DNA of 64,000 nucleotides from Sistotremastrum niveocremeum HHB9708. Its lineage: Eukaryota > Basidiomycota > Agaricomycetes > Sistotremastrales > Sistotremastraceae. Positions 21,952-33,774 of the stretch are shown piece by piece (position 1 is the stretch's first letter; the number at the start of each line of letters is the position of its first letter). The notes below the pieces were generated by a model. The model was not told the origin of the DNA and made no database searches. It worked only from the letters and a program-made list of their open reading frames with translations. A program made the position numbers and the translations under genes. The stretch covers positions 229,587 through 293,586 of the forward strand of contig KV419436.1 of assembly GCA_001630475.1 (NCBI GenBank), written 5' to 3'.

Positions 21952-24157
21952 TTAATATTCCCTCAACACCCTCTGAACCTTGAAACCCGTAACACCCCTC
22001 CTCACAAGATAAACAACACAAGGCAAATACTCCACACTGTTCAAGCTCTCACAAGCTTCTGCTATCCTCCGTACATCGGCCATGGGAATTCCCATCCCTC
22101 CTCCTGCGCTGGGAGTCGTCGGTGTGATGGGTGTTATAGGCGTGAGGGGAGAATGCGGGTAGGAAGGATAAGAAGGATAGAGAGGGGGGATGGGTGTATC
22201 GAGTGTTATTGGACTTATAGGACTGTGAGGAGGGAGAGAAGGAAGGGACGGATAGCCCGGATAAGCCGGTACATCCCTCAGGCTTACTTTCGACGGACCT
22301 CGTCCGAGTCCTAGACCGGGGGGTGTACGTGGTTGAGTGGGAGTTATTATACGCAACGTGGTGATTTTCGTAGAGCCTAGATATTTGACGAGTGTGTTTA
22401 TATGCGGCTGTACCAAATTCGTTAGTTTGAGGAGGAAGGAGGGGGGGAGGGAAGAGTACCTCGGTTAATCCGTCGTCTGATGTGAACCTCAATGTAAGAG
22501 TTTCGACCTCCCTAAACCACCTCGGAATATTTATCAAGGTATCCTCCAAAACATCCCCTCCTCCAAACTCGGGTATAACAACACTCATACTCCTCACCCT
22601 CTCCGACGACCGCCCAAGATGGACCCACGAATCGCTCAACTCGTCTCGTCGACTTTCGAGGATCCTGATATCGACTACGGGTCGACGGGGGACGATGGAG
22701 GAGAGGGCTTTGACGTGGCCTTCTACTACACTTAATTTCGGCATCGATCCTTCTCTCAACCTCACGGGCACGTCCAATCCTTTGAGGGAAAGATATTCCA
22801 GATCCGGTTGAGAAGCTAAGAAAGCCGCTACGGACTCTGACTCCAGAGGGGTGAAAGAGCCGTGGAATGATCTAAGTCGGAAGGAAGTATTTTCGAGGAC
22901 GATTGATCGGGATCCGGTGAGTGAGAGTGATGTGAGAGATGTCATTTGGTAAAGGGATTTAGAGAGTGCGACGAAGAATTTTGGAGGGGATGATTCGGAT
23001 GAACAGTCTAGGCGCAATCTATGGATTAGACTTGCTAAATCGTGATGTTTTGATGAGTTGGATGGGGAGGTGAGAGTTTGGACGAGGAGGGTGCGGGAGG
23101 GGAGGGAGTGCAGTTCTATGGTGTGATAGAGGAGTTTTATTAGTGCTGTGTAGAGGGGGCGGGATACGAGGAGTAAGGGAAGGATTGCCGAGTTAGGCGT
23201 CATCCACCCTGAATTAGACGTCGAGGTCGCGGTGGACGGGGATATTGATGATGAAGAATGTGGTTGGGTGTGGATGAAAAGGAGAGGAGCGAGTGTATGC
23301 AGAATTGCGCCTAGACGTTCTGAAGCTGGTTTTTGGGGAGCTCGTTTTGGGGTCGGTGATGAAGGAGAGCCTGGGCCTGAGAGGGTGAGGTGAGGAGGCG
23401 AACGGGGAGGTGTAGGAAAGGATGCGTATAGATCGTTCGAGTCGTCTTCTCCGTTCAATCGTAGCAAGAACGAAAGATTAGGCGTCGAAGCAGACGACAC
23501 CAACCTCCCATTCCCCGTACTCTGCTGCGACGTATTCGGAGCCCCAACAGTCGAAGAGCGGGTCCGCGAAAGACTCCCTCGACGCGCTCCGAGTCCACTA
23601 GGTCGACGAATCTCCATATCGTCGTAATCCTCATCATCATCATCTTCCCCCCTCTCCATATAATATTTCTCAAGATCAAAAGCCCCTCCAAGTCTATACG
23701 TCGAATCGGTATCATCAGATAATGATCCTTCAACAGGTGATCCAAGACCCGAAGGTCTCCTTATATCGCTAAACGTGCTCTCCGAAGGCGAAGGCGCAGG
23801 ATAGGACGATTCGAATAATCGTTCGAAAGCTGGTATTGAAGAGAGTGCAGGAGGACCCATTGATGTAGGGTGCAAGGCGAGACGAGCACGTTGAGAGGGG
23901 GTGAGTGTATCGGGTGTGATGGGAGTTGCGGAGGGTGAATTTGAGAGAGATGAAGTTGATGAAGAGGAGAGGGATTGGAGGAGTATAGCCGAGAATCGGC
24001 GTTTGATCGTTTCTTTGCTTAGACTCGTCGTATGAGCATGAGTATGGTGGGGGGCTTTGTAGATGAAGGAGGTGGCGGTACTTGTGGATGAGGTGCCACC
24101 GTACGTGTATGAGGACGCTTTTTGGGAGCGCGATTTTCGACGGGTGAAGATTGGCAT
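21952..24157 (-). CDS. F-box-like / leucine-rich protein
   Basis: A long first exon from ATG at 24157 (MPIFTRRKSRSQKASSY) is joined by one intron (GTACTCTT donor near 22458, GGTACAG acceptor near 22413) to a last exon ending at 21952, about 720 residues in all. I chose the 24157 start over an in-frame ATG at 24457 because the upstream 100 residues look like pyrimidine-rich leader sequence. The N-terminal half is Ser/Thr/Pro-rich low complexity with an acidic patch (GEDDDDEDYDDME). The middle has an F-box-like helix pair (ILPLLLVSRPLYTALIKLLY). Leucine-rich strands follow (YQMTSLTSLSLTGSRSIVLE; PDLEYLSLKGLDVPVRLRE). The C-terminus has Pro-Ile/Ser repeats. F-box-like proteins of this layout are common in Agaricomycetes as presumed SCF substrate adaptors; the substrate is unknown. 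Confidence 0.6.
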
Positions 24158-27100
24158 CTCTTCGTTCTTTTCTTTTGTCGGTGGAGTTTTGATTTTGATT
24201 TGGGTTTTGAGGAGGGAAAAGATGTGGATGGATGGGAGAAAAGAGCGTGGCACCAGAGAATGAATGAAGCGAAGACTGTTTCTCCAAGTCAGCTCGATTC
24301 GGCACTCTCCAAGCGGCGCACTACTCACCTCCTCCTTCACTCTTTCACTGACAGCGAATCTCAATCTCAAGGCACAAGTCGGAGGGGAAAAGACACGAAA
24401 TGAAAAGCACGAGAGCACACGCGACCCCAACGGCGAAAGCAAGGTCCAACCAACCAAATTTAAGAAGGAAGACGAAGCCGTTCAAGCATAACAACAGACG
24501 CTCGAGAACCGTGTCGGACGTTGAATTTTTTAGTATTGCTATTAGGTCATGGGAATGTATTCCTTATTGCGGATTTTTTGTTCCTTTATTGGTTATAGCA
24601 CTTTTCGATCTGCAGGGCCTTTGATCGAATTCTGGTCCCTCATTCTCGTTTTCGGACCGGGGTTCAGATTTCTGAACATTTAGTGATATTCCTCTGCGTC
24701 CGAGTCTTGGTCGATGGACTGGAAGATTGGAGTGCTCCAGCTGGCCAGAACGTGAGCGAGTCGATCAATGAAGAATCAAGCTAATAAGCTGTAAGATGAT
24801 TCGCTCGTCGATGGCAACGAGCACATGAACAAGGGGATCACGTTATTCAATCCATTGACTTATGATCGAAGCTCTCATGATTGCTGATTGATCTGCTATT
24901 CATTTCTCCCACTCGTTCTTCCCCATTCGCTTGCGGCTTGCTCGTTCCGAGTCGTTCGGTCATTTGGCGCTCAAGTTCACGACTATCGTGAACTGAAGGG
25001 AGTCTCTTCGAGTTTTCTTCTAGATGTGGTACGCATGCGCTTCGCTCGTCGATCTTGTTCTTAATCAAACTTTCAACAATGCATCCAGATTTTGGATCGA
25101 CTGAGCTCTCAATATCAATCCATCGGACGAGGCGCACGCTCCGTAAATTGCTGAAGAAAATGTACTCGAGCGCTCGCTGGCATGAACTCCCCGAACATAC
25201 AATCGAACTTGAGCCACGATAGGTCACCAATGTATGATCGAAGCTGCCACGATTATCATCACTACCTATGATGTGCTATGATGTGCTATCCATTTCTTTC
25301 TTTCTCGCTTCCTCTCGTCACGAATCCGGAATCTGGGGCCCGGGATGGCTCGATAGTTGATACATTTATATTGTCAGAAGCGTTCTTTGGTTGTTCAAGG
25401 TGCGATGAAGGTCCTATCCACATCGACTGATTATCCGCGGGGACTTCGACTCTATTTACATAGGATTCTGAGAGTCTGACTCCGAAGTGTATATCTCTGT
25501 TCGATTTACTGACCCATGGCATCACGATTCCTGGACTGAAAACACCACGTTTTCCATCTCTCTTCAGCTCACGACTCACAAGGGTCGATTCAAAGGTCCG
25601 CGTGGTTCTGTGCCTACTAAGTATCTCTTCGAAATTACAATTGATATTCAGATAACATCCAGGCATCTGATTGAGACCTCACAACAGGGATAGCGCAGAG
25701 GCGGCAGAGCGCTCGGACTTTGCGAAAATTCAAGTTGGGTGTATTTACACAATCGGCCTTAGGTCAACATTCATATGTGCCACAGATCTCGTGCCTACTA
25801 TGTCAGATAAAGCATTTCCGAAACTATGCATCTATGTTCTCAACTTCTCATATGAATATTCTGTTACCGAAGGATGATTTGGTTTCACACGCTACGCAAA
25901 TTCTCGACTTCGTGACCTGCGCTGCCATGCTACTCAATCTAGTTAAAAGACATCACAATGTCTACTGAATCTACTCTCTTCTACCGCAACACAAAAGAAA
26001 GAAAGAAATTCTGCCAAGTACGGTCGCCCTCGAGTCTGTAGTAGACTTCGCCCGATTTTTTTTTCCGAGCTACAAATTCGACTTCGATTCCCACGCCGGG
26101 TCCGCGGTGGCCGATTCCCAGGTTCCGATTATGCAGATATGTAATTAGATCTTGTGGAAGAGGAACGAGATATCGAGATCCCAAGACGCGGTTTTAGATA
26201 CGCGTAGGCACTACCGTAGTGGTGACCTTTTTGATCGTCGGCCGTGCTGTAAGATCTGGGTGCAAAGAATCACGTATGCAGCAAAGCCGTACGACTTCAG
26301 ATTCACGCTACAATTTGCCGCAGGACTCTGCATCAACCTTCGGTCGTTTCCTCGCTCTCATATTCTGTACCGTCACTGAAGCTCGATGAATGCTTGTGCA
26401 ATCCGGATTAGCAGATGTCAACCAGGGGAGACGAGGGAATAATAGGCTGGAGATTGATCGAATATTGATCGTTCCGGTGGAATAACAGGCTTGGTATTGG
26501 TTGCTATAGGGGAAGACTTGGTACGAGTTTGGTTCTCAGTTTGATTGATCCAGCTAATACCGGTATGCACATAATTGCAAGTTGGTAAAATGACCGTGAT
26601 CACGGTCAAAATAGGCGCCGAATTTAAACTCCGCCCCGTAAGTTCGTCAGTTGCGTACTTTGTTCAAACTTGATCAACAGTTGCACTTGTGGTCTGGGTG
26701 CGTGAAAGTCAAAGAATAACCGCTGAACTGACTATCTCAGAGTGATAGTGCTTGTGATTACGGCGAAGAATGCAATTTGAAGCAGAAATAAGATTTGCTT
26801 GTAAGTTGTAAACAAACTTCAGATTGTGTTCATGGGAGAGCAATTAACGTCTATTCTGCAAACTACAAGAATTTATCTGGTACCAGTCACATCACTCGTC
26901 GCAGGTATGATTTTTCTTGAACTTATCCACTGCCGATAGTCCGTCATTGTTGGTGTTCTGGTTGCCACGAATCCTTATGAGGTCCACTCAAAATGCTGAT
27001 CTATTGACAATAGGTTAGCACTGACGTGTGACACCTCGGTATGTAGAATTGAAGAGATTGATGGCCATTGTCCAAATGTGCAGCTGTAACGGAATCAATG

Positions 27101-28102
27101 ATTTTAAATCGAGTCGAATGAAACCAGGCATACCTCTAAAGTCGGTCAAAACCGATGAACCTCCACTAAGCTCAAATGATCTGTGCGATATAATCTGTGC
27201 AAAATCACCATCGGGACTTGCCTCTCGCAATCGAAGATCGATTTTGACTTGATTCTGTTACGGTAAACCTATACTTGCTGCGTGGGATCATTTGCTTGAA
27301 TCCGATGGTCTCGATTAAGTACTTCCACAACAATAGTGGGTAGAGGAACAGTTCTAGACAAGGGTCAGCAACATTTTTCTTTCTGTGACCGACTGACCGT
27401 GTTTGCACGTACGAGGCAACACGTCGTCCGGAAGGCGTTCACCAAGAACTTGAGATCACTTGCGAAAGCTCGAACGCAGACTTGAGATCCATTTTTGCAG
27501 CATCAATCTTTTCTTGAAGCTCCATCTTGAGTGTCAATTGGCCGTTGTCCGTGCAACATAGACGGGGGGCGAGAGCAGAGGAGTATCAACAGAGATCTTC
27601 ATTAGGACAACTAGAGTGCCATCTTGGAGGTTGGAAGGGGCGGTTTTTCTTCGGTTTTTGGTGACAATCGGTTTTTGCTCTCTTATTTCTTGAATTGTAT
27701 GATAGACTGTGGGAAAGAACGGTGGAGGGTGCCCGTTGGCAGTCGAGTCGGGTAAGGAGGTAGGATTTCTTCGACGTTAGTGCTATCGGCGATGATGATG
27801 GCATCGGCGGGGGACTGGTGACGACGCGAAGGAGAACTCGCGGAAATTGAACCATCTACCTGACTTTAAGGGAAGCTTTGAGATGAGAGGTAGTTGGTGA
27901 CGTACGCGTAGCCGTATTTTGACATGACGACGCATCTGGCATTTAGGACAATCCTTCTCGACAAGCTTCTTGAAGCGACCACCACACTAGACACAGACAC
28001 GGTTAAGCACATGTGCAAGGGCAACGAGTAGGAGTCCATGAGAGAAACCGAAGCGGACGACAAATGATGGTTGCGACAGCAGATGAGGCTTTATAGTCTT
28101 GA
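24158..28102. other. Gene-poor stretch with decayed duplicated sequence
   Basis: No intact gene is supported. A block starting TATGATCGAAGCT occurs near 24862 and again near 25231, each followed by a TGATNTGCTAT...CATTTCT stretch, so the two are diverged copies about 370 bp apart. The second copy contains a tandem CTATGATGTG duplication (about 25266-25290). A decayed coding fragment at 25990-26184 is listed separately. Near 26590 is the palindrome GACCGTGATCACGGTC. Confidence 0.55.
25990..26184 (-). pseudogene. Coding fragment homologous to 28540-28650 (inverted copy)
   Basis: The minus-strand frame reads NLGIGHRGPGVGIEVEFVAR then KKKSGEVYYRLEGDR. The plus strand at 28590-28640 encodes a similar stretch (KMKSEKVYYRLEGDR). 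At DNA level AGTCTACTACAGACTCGAGG and the following GCGACCGTA are identical in the two copies. I do not recognise the protein. The two fragments are 2.4 kb apart in opposite orientation and no complete gene surrounds either one. Confidence 0.4.
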
Positions 28103-28490
28103 GTGAGCTCCTGGATGGATCTGTCCATATTTGCAAGGCAACCTGGCAATGGTACAAGAATCTTGGTGCAACGCGAGTTCAATATCGATCCCGCATGGAG
28201 TGTAGTCGCCGACATAGACAGCCTGGCTGTGGCAAGAGTGCAAGAGGTCGAGGCACCCATTTCAATCTCCGACCTAAGCTCCGGATCGGCTCCGGACCCA
28301 CATTCGGCAGCCCCGGCAAACAAATTCAACATCGGCGGCGACCGACTCATGTATTATGGAACCGAGCATGGTTGGTATTTACTTGATATAAGTGAATGCA
28401 GACAATCCTGAAGATGCCAAGTTTAACTCCATCTTCCGTCTGGACGCCGCAAGCTTGCAACGCCGATGTGACCGATCATTAATTTAGCGA
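28103..28490 (+). CDS. Possible gene fragment with protein-like sequence
   Basis: A plus-strand frame reads GTRILVQREFNIDPAWSVVA, and further on GGDRLMYYGTEHG. A possible intron (GTTGGTATTT donor about 28371, acceptor AATGCAG about 28401) leads to DNPEDAKFNSIFRLDAASLQ and a stop near 28480. The YYGTEHGWYLLDI wording is reminiscent of the start of a beta-propeller blade such as in CNH domains, but this is only a visual resemblance. No upstream exons were found. It is either a fragment of a larger decayed gene or part of the same degenerate family as the YYRLEGDR fragments nearby. Confidence 0.3.
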
Positions 28491-28539
28491 AACTTCTTGA
28501 GAACCGACACATATCTAAGATTTAAAGCATCTTTGTTGT

Positions 28540-28650
28540 TCCAGGATCTTGGTCTCGGTGAAACTGTCGTGAGTAGTGAAATCGAAGGTCCCGAGCCAAA
28601 ATGAAATCGGAGAAAGTCTACTACAGACTCGAGGGCGACCGTAGCCAAGG
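28540..28650 (+). pseudogene. Coding fragment homologous to 25990-26184
   Basis: The frame KMKSEKVYYRLEGDRSQGN matches the minus-strand fragment at 26 kb, with a long exact DNA match over the AGTCTACTACAGACTCGAGG core. It ends in short frames without recognisable content. Confidence 0.35.
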
Positions 28651-28979
28651 TAACGCAACCGTTGACGCCGAAGTACTGTTCCGCAGTCTTATTCCGATCC
28701 AGGCAAGTAGTATTACCTTCCACTGCGGACCCACGGCACTTTACTCGCCGTATAAACTGCTTCTTAACCGGTTTATACGACCTATAAATCGTCCGAATTC
28801 CTCCATTAGGGAACTCAGAGCAAGTTTTACCTACACAGAAAAGTGCACCTTGCCCGTAGTGTTCCCCTTACATTACAATACTAGTAGTCAACGCATGTTC
28901 TTTTGGCAGTTGACAGATTGGTCAACTGGCTGCGGACCGCAGTGTCCTTTCCCCAATCTGCCAGTCTCTGGCAAGAAGA

Positions 28980-28987
28980 TATAAAAG
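28980..28987 (+). promoter_or_regulatory. TATA-box candidate upstream of small ORF
   Basis: TATAAAAG followed by GGG lies 213 bp upstream of the ATG at 29200. It is a good TATA match, and the distance allows a leader of ordinary fungal length. Its link to the small ORF is inferred. Confidence 0.35.
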
Positions 28988-29199
28988 GGGAAAGCTGTAG
29001 GTGCGTAGCGTCCCATTGCTTCCGTTTGTCCACCGCTTGTCGACGTCATTGCACGGTGACTCAAACTTGTATACCGTCGCGTCCCGCCGTTCGTTTTATT
29101 CCCAATTCTTATCACAATGATGGTACTCACTCACAACTCCGAGTCCATATCAAGTCACAATCCACCTATCATAAACATAAACATACCGGTATCATCATC

Positions 29200-29433
29200 A
29201 TGAACCAACCAGGCCCGCCCACACGCACATCAAATCCAGCACCCGCTCCTCGCCCTAAAGGTCAAGCTTACGGTGCTGGCGCAAGTCAAGACTCTTCAAG
29301 GTGCCCACCCGCAGGCGGATCAGGATCAGGATCATCCCAGTTCAATCTCTCGATTTCAGTCGGTGTTTCACGCTCGTCTTTTACTGCGCAAATGGGTATG
29401 TCGCGGTCCAAGTCTGAGTCTGCACGAGCGTGA
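29200..29433 (+). CDS. Small Pro/Ser-rich hypothetical protein
   Basis: 77 codons from ATG at 29200. The product is Pro/Ala-rich then Gly/Ser-rich (NPAPAPRPKGQAYGAGASQ; GGSGSGSSQFNLSISVGVS). A GTGAGT donor overlaps the stop at 29430, so further exons are possible (an acceptor TTGTGGTAG lies near 29461). No domain is recognised. The TATA-like site at 28980 supports transcription but does not prove coding. Confidence 0.3.
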   Translation: MNQPGPPTRTSNPAPAPRPKGQAYGAGASQDSSRCPPAGGSGSGSSQFNLSISVGVSRSSFTAQMGMSRSKSESARA

Positions 29434-31255
29434 GTGCCGCTCGGAGTATCCTTGTGGTAGGTTGACTTCATGTAGAACGGCCGATGATTATCTAAGAATT
29501 CTCCTTGATAGAATCAGGACGCGAGTCAGCTGAAGACAAAGAAGGAGGACATCGATATGGGCGAAAGATATTTCATCGATCTTATTATTACTATGCTCTT
29601 ATCAAGTGTTGAGCACCGGCGCTACTAAAAGTCATCGAGATCATATTAGCCACACCAGAGAGAAAAGCTGCATCCATGTGCGATGTATGCAATATACATT
29701 TGCCTGGAATCAAAAGGGTCAAGACGAATGGCTCAGTAAAGTCATTTTCATCATTAGTTGTAGGGTTCATTGAGTGAAATGCGAGGCAAGTTTGGACAAG
29801 GACGCATAAAAGAAAATCGGCGACATATTTGACAGTGGCTAACTTTACTCTCTCAAGTCCTGAGCATGAGATGCATGAGATTTCGGCTCTTCGCTATTTC
29901 GGCCCGGAGCCACCGTACTCCATTCGGCTTTCGGATATATAATACCATACCGCGATCTAATTCGAAAGCGCGTAGGCATTGACAAAACCAGACGATAACA
30001 GGAGTAGAATATGGATTGATCCTGAATAGTGAATTGACAGAATCGAGAACGGGGCGTGCCACGACTCTTTCTGGGTTCGGTCAGGAGCTAGAAAGTCAAC
30101 AAGTCATTTACTGGGAAAGGGAAGTGACGAGATGAAATGAAATGAAAGGAGACGAAATGTCAAGATGACGGGGTGTTGGCGTCATGCTGCAGCATGGTGT
30201 CTTGCCATGCCGTAAGTGTGTCGAGGGGTCTGTTTGAAGAACCGAGGTCGTTCCAAGCATCGTGCAGAATTGCGCAGGTCGCTGAAAGCCTAGAACCTTG
30301 GAAGGTATCAGTTCAACACTAGCAATTGCAACAAAACTGAGAATAATAAAGCTAGTCTATGCCTGTTTATTCGATGGCGACAAGGCGCTTAAAAAGAATC
30401 AGGACAGAGAGCGGACTTACCATTATGGAAACAACATCAGCAATCCCGTAACGGAAGAACTCTGTTTGATATATTCGTAACCCAACGGCGCTAGCACGCC
30501 ACGCCTAACATGTCTTATAGATCAAGCAAGTTTTTCTCTTGAGAAAATCGAAAGGCTCGATAGAGCCGGGCGATGATACGACTATGGAAACAAGGCGAAT
30601 TGAGGATTCGTTCAAGTTGACGATTTGAAATTGTCAGCGCTCACCCTTTGTGCTTGAATGAGGCTCGAAGTGAGCTCATTGCCATCCTTTGGAACGCAAC
30701 CTCAAGCTTTGCATTGAGTTCGCCTTTATAGTTGTTGTATCGTGTTCCCGGCCCTGACGATCGATGAGCGGGCGGTGAAGTTCGGAAACGGCCGAATTAC
30801 CTGTTTTAGAGGACGCACTAGACCGACGTCTCCTGTCTCTTCATAGAAGCTTCTGGTTTTTCGCCTCCCTTGTAACGCCTTCCGTATCAAATTGAGGTAT
30901 AATTTATACCTCAACTACTGCAGAGAAACCCCGCATGCGCACGAAATTCGGTACGCTTGCAGAGCACGTCGGCGTTTACTCAGTATCTCCGAGTGGCGCT
31001 CGTGGCACATATGCTTAGAAACACGAGATCCTCTTTGGTACGATACAACTCCGCGAATCGCAAACATGATGTTTTGGGCGATATGAACCTGTTGTCCCCT
31101 GATAGCACGACGAATCAGAGTTCCAGGATTTTCGGAGTGCAAATCCTGCGTTGTGGTTAGGATTGCTCCGTTCCAGAGCAACTGGACACGTTGACCCCTC
31201 TCAAGCAATAAGCTCGGCCATTCAATCTGTCTGAGCATATCAGTCGACTCAAGCC
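29434..31255. other. Gene-poor stretch
   Basis: I see no supported gene. Short frames on both strands have no recognisable content. The right end must carry the promoter of the glycosyltransferase-like gene. A long minus-strand frame at 30915-31502 is antisense to that gene's first exon and was not accepted. Confidence 0.6.
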
Positions 31256-33164
31256 ATGAAGCTGAATATTTTCGCTCACTCTTCTTCTGGATGGCACCTG
31301 AAACGTCCGCCTCGTCCTTATATCGCGTTGGCCCTCCTCGGAGTCGTCTTTGTCCTTCTGACAAGACTCCATTCTTCCGAGCTCTCCGCCGTATCGAGAT
31401 TTCCCTTCTCTTCTTCTCGAGGCCACGATTCCTCATACCTGTGGGGATCCTCATCGGCGCTGTCAAAGAAAAAGATAAGACATAGACGAATATACGTCTC
31501 ATCCGCTTTCGCCGCCCACTTCGACGTCTATCTTGCCCTTACCGGGTCCATTCAACGGGTTCTCCAAGCGACGTACTCTAATCCCACCGATTACGTCTTG
31601 AAGGTCTATGCTTCGCTCCCTTTGCTATACGGATTCCAGGACATCGTAGATCATGGAGACACGGGAGTATATCAAGGCAACATAACACACAACCGGTACT
31701 TTCTCGAGGAGTTCAAGAAGGCATTCGAGATTGGGGAGGACCCGAGCTTGCTGATTCTTGGCACCTGCGAGATCGAGTGAGTGAGGCTTCTCTTGGTACA
31801 TGGACGCAAATTAATCACCTTTCGACAGTATGAGAGATTGGAGTAAGACTCTACTCGAACTTTGGGATTCACTTCCGGAACATCGGAAATTCTACGTTGT
31901 CTGCGGAATTCATCATACAGGTCAAGGATGGACCGTAAATCATCTGGCAGATTGGGCTAAGAGGGGTGCGGTTCGGATTTATGGTATCTCAGAGCAGTAC
32001 GTCTGTAATCGTTCAAGATCGATAGAGTTCCTCTGATGAGTTATGACCCTTTCATATCCAGTGTTGCAAAAGGTTACAAAAACAAACTGATGACGATGGC
32101 CGACAGCTGGGACGTAAGGCACAATACTGCGGATCTGGAGCATGTCCAGGTACGCATATCCAGCTCCGTCCTCGAATTGATTCTCATTATCGAACAGGTC
32201 GATTGGTTCGTCCCTGTGCTCGACCTCGCAACCATGCCCTGGCGTTCTTCCATCACAGCCTCGAAAAAATTCAGTAAGAAACCACTCACCGAAGTCGTGA
32301 TCCAAGGAAATTTCCAACAAGGTCGACGCGATTACAAGACATTCTTCGCCCACCTCGAGCGGTCCATGACCGCCGACGCCTCGGCTTGGGGATACACCAA
32401 AACCCTTCCATGGCAGCCGGTCCCGTCACTACATCCTCTCGTCGTACATCTCATGGGAAACGGGGATGAGAAGAAATTGGAGATTCCGAAGAGCTTGATG
32501 GATACGGGAATGGTCAAGATATGGAAGAATTTGAGGTATGGGGATTTTTACGAGAAAATTGCTGGGGTGGATGTCGTCGTTCCTGCTTTCAACCCTGGGG
32601 GAGGATGTGAGTCGCTCGTTATCGTTTTGGATGATCAGCGACTTACCATCGGTCTCTCTGTTAGATTATACAGATCAGGCGAGCTCAACCGTGGTAATAG
32701 CAGTAGAGTGCAACGTACGTTTCATTCTCCGACTCGAGCATTTCTCTCACTGCGCGATGTAGACACCAGTCCTTGTCAGCAATCGCGTTCTTGCAGCGTA
32801 CACCTATCTCGACCCTTCTTTGACGATCATCCGCCCATCGGCGCTCAACGAGGTCGATGCCCTGAAGATTCTTCGGACCAACACGCTACCCTCATCCAAC
32901 TGGTCCTCGATCAATGCTCCGCCAAGTGCCTGGACTCTCCCTGCTACAGCCGCTCTTCCATCCGCCGGCAATCAAGAAGTGAAGGATAGTGGTATATGGA
33001 GCGCTGAAATTCCTCCAAGAGAGCGAGCAAAGGAGTTGTGGACTGAAATCGACGCGCTGTGGCATGGCGGCTGGAGGAGAGATGAGCGCGCGATGGAGCG
33101 AGCGAAACGGGGGATATGGAAAGTGGGCGAAGAATTCGCCAAGCGATTATTACAGGGATCGTGA
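31256..33164 (+). CDS. Type II membrane glycosyltransferase-like protein
   Basis: Six exons with clean short introns (donors GTGAGTGAGG at 31778, GTACGTCTGT near 31997, GTACGCATAT near 32151, GTGAGTCGCT near 32608, GTACGTTTCA near 32715) give about 545 residues. A short basic N-terminus is followed by one membrane segment (PYIALALLGVVFVLLTRL, residues about 22-39), as in Golgi type II enzymes. Later parts include HFDVYLALTGSIQRVLQATY, YGFQDIVDHGDTGVYQGNIT, HRKFYVVCGIHHTGQGWTV, a TEVVIQGNFQQGRRDY block and a late VVVPAFNPGGG, which suits the nucleotide-sugar binding half of a GT-B-like enzyme. I recognise the general layout of uncharacterised basidiomycete glycosyltransferases, not a specific enzyme. 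The substrate is unknown. Confidence 0.6.
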
Positions 33165-33774
33165 ACGACTCTTCAGCTTGGTTTGAGCAGCTCTGAGTCC
33201 AGTATGTACGTATTAGGATGGGATTTAGAGGGGACCGGGAGAGGATTTGTGATCGATCTTGGTTGTGGACTTGGTATATCCTCTCCTTGTACTGTCATTG
33301 GATGGAATCCATCGTTTTGACTGTGGTTAGCCATTCCAGATGACTGAGATTCGACTGATTTTTATAGGGAAGCTCCGCCGAGGCCGCCGACGAGGTTCAA
33401 CGGTCAACCTCGTTTTGTATCTGCTTGCCTCGAAAAATGGCGTGCGGACATATCTTCACTTCAGCTGTTTCTCCAAATGATATATGCTTGTATCTCTGCG
33501 CGTTTTATGACCTCAGGAATCTCCAAGAACATTTTTCACTAACCGTCGCTATTATTGTATAGTAAACAGCAAGGAAGTATTACCTTATTTACAACTGATA
33601 TCGGGATACAAGTCAAGTCATGATTATCATGAAACAAATATTAATGAAATCGGACACAGAACAGGGAGACAAAGTTTATGAGTCACAAAGAGTGATTGCA
33701 ATCATGGGACAGGTCATTCCGCTTCTTTTCGCCCGCGTCTGAGATTCGCATTATGCGCTTTCTCCAAGGCCTTC
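33165..33774. other. Intergenic region
   Basis: This is the space between the convergent ends of the glycosyltransferase-like gene (+) and the first amine oxidase (-). No gene or structured feature was recognised; both 3' untranslated regions and termination signals should lie here. Confidence 0.6.

Noticed and set aside
22049-24457. Start of the F-box-like/LRR gene at 24457
   Set aside because: The extra N-terminal 100 residues look like translated CT-rich leader; the ATG at 24157 opens a more natural protein start.
30915-31502. 195-codon minus-strand frame
   Set aside because: It is antisense to the first exon of the glycosyltransferase-like gene, which has a membrane anchor, good introns and a coherent protein.
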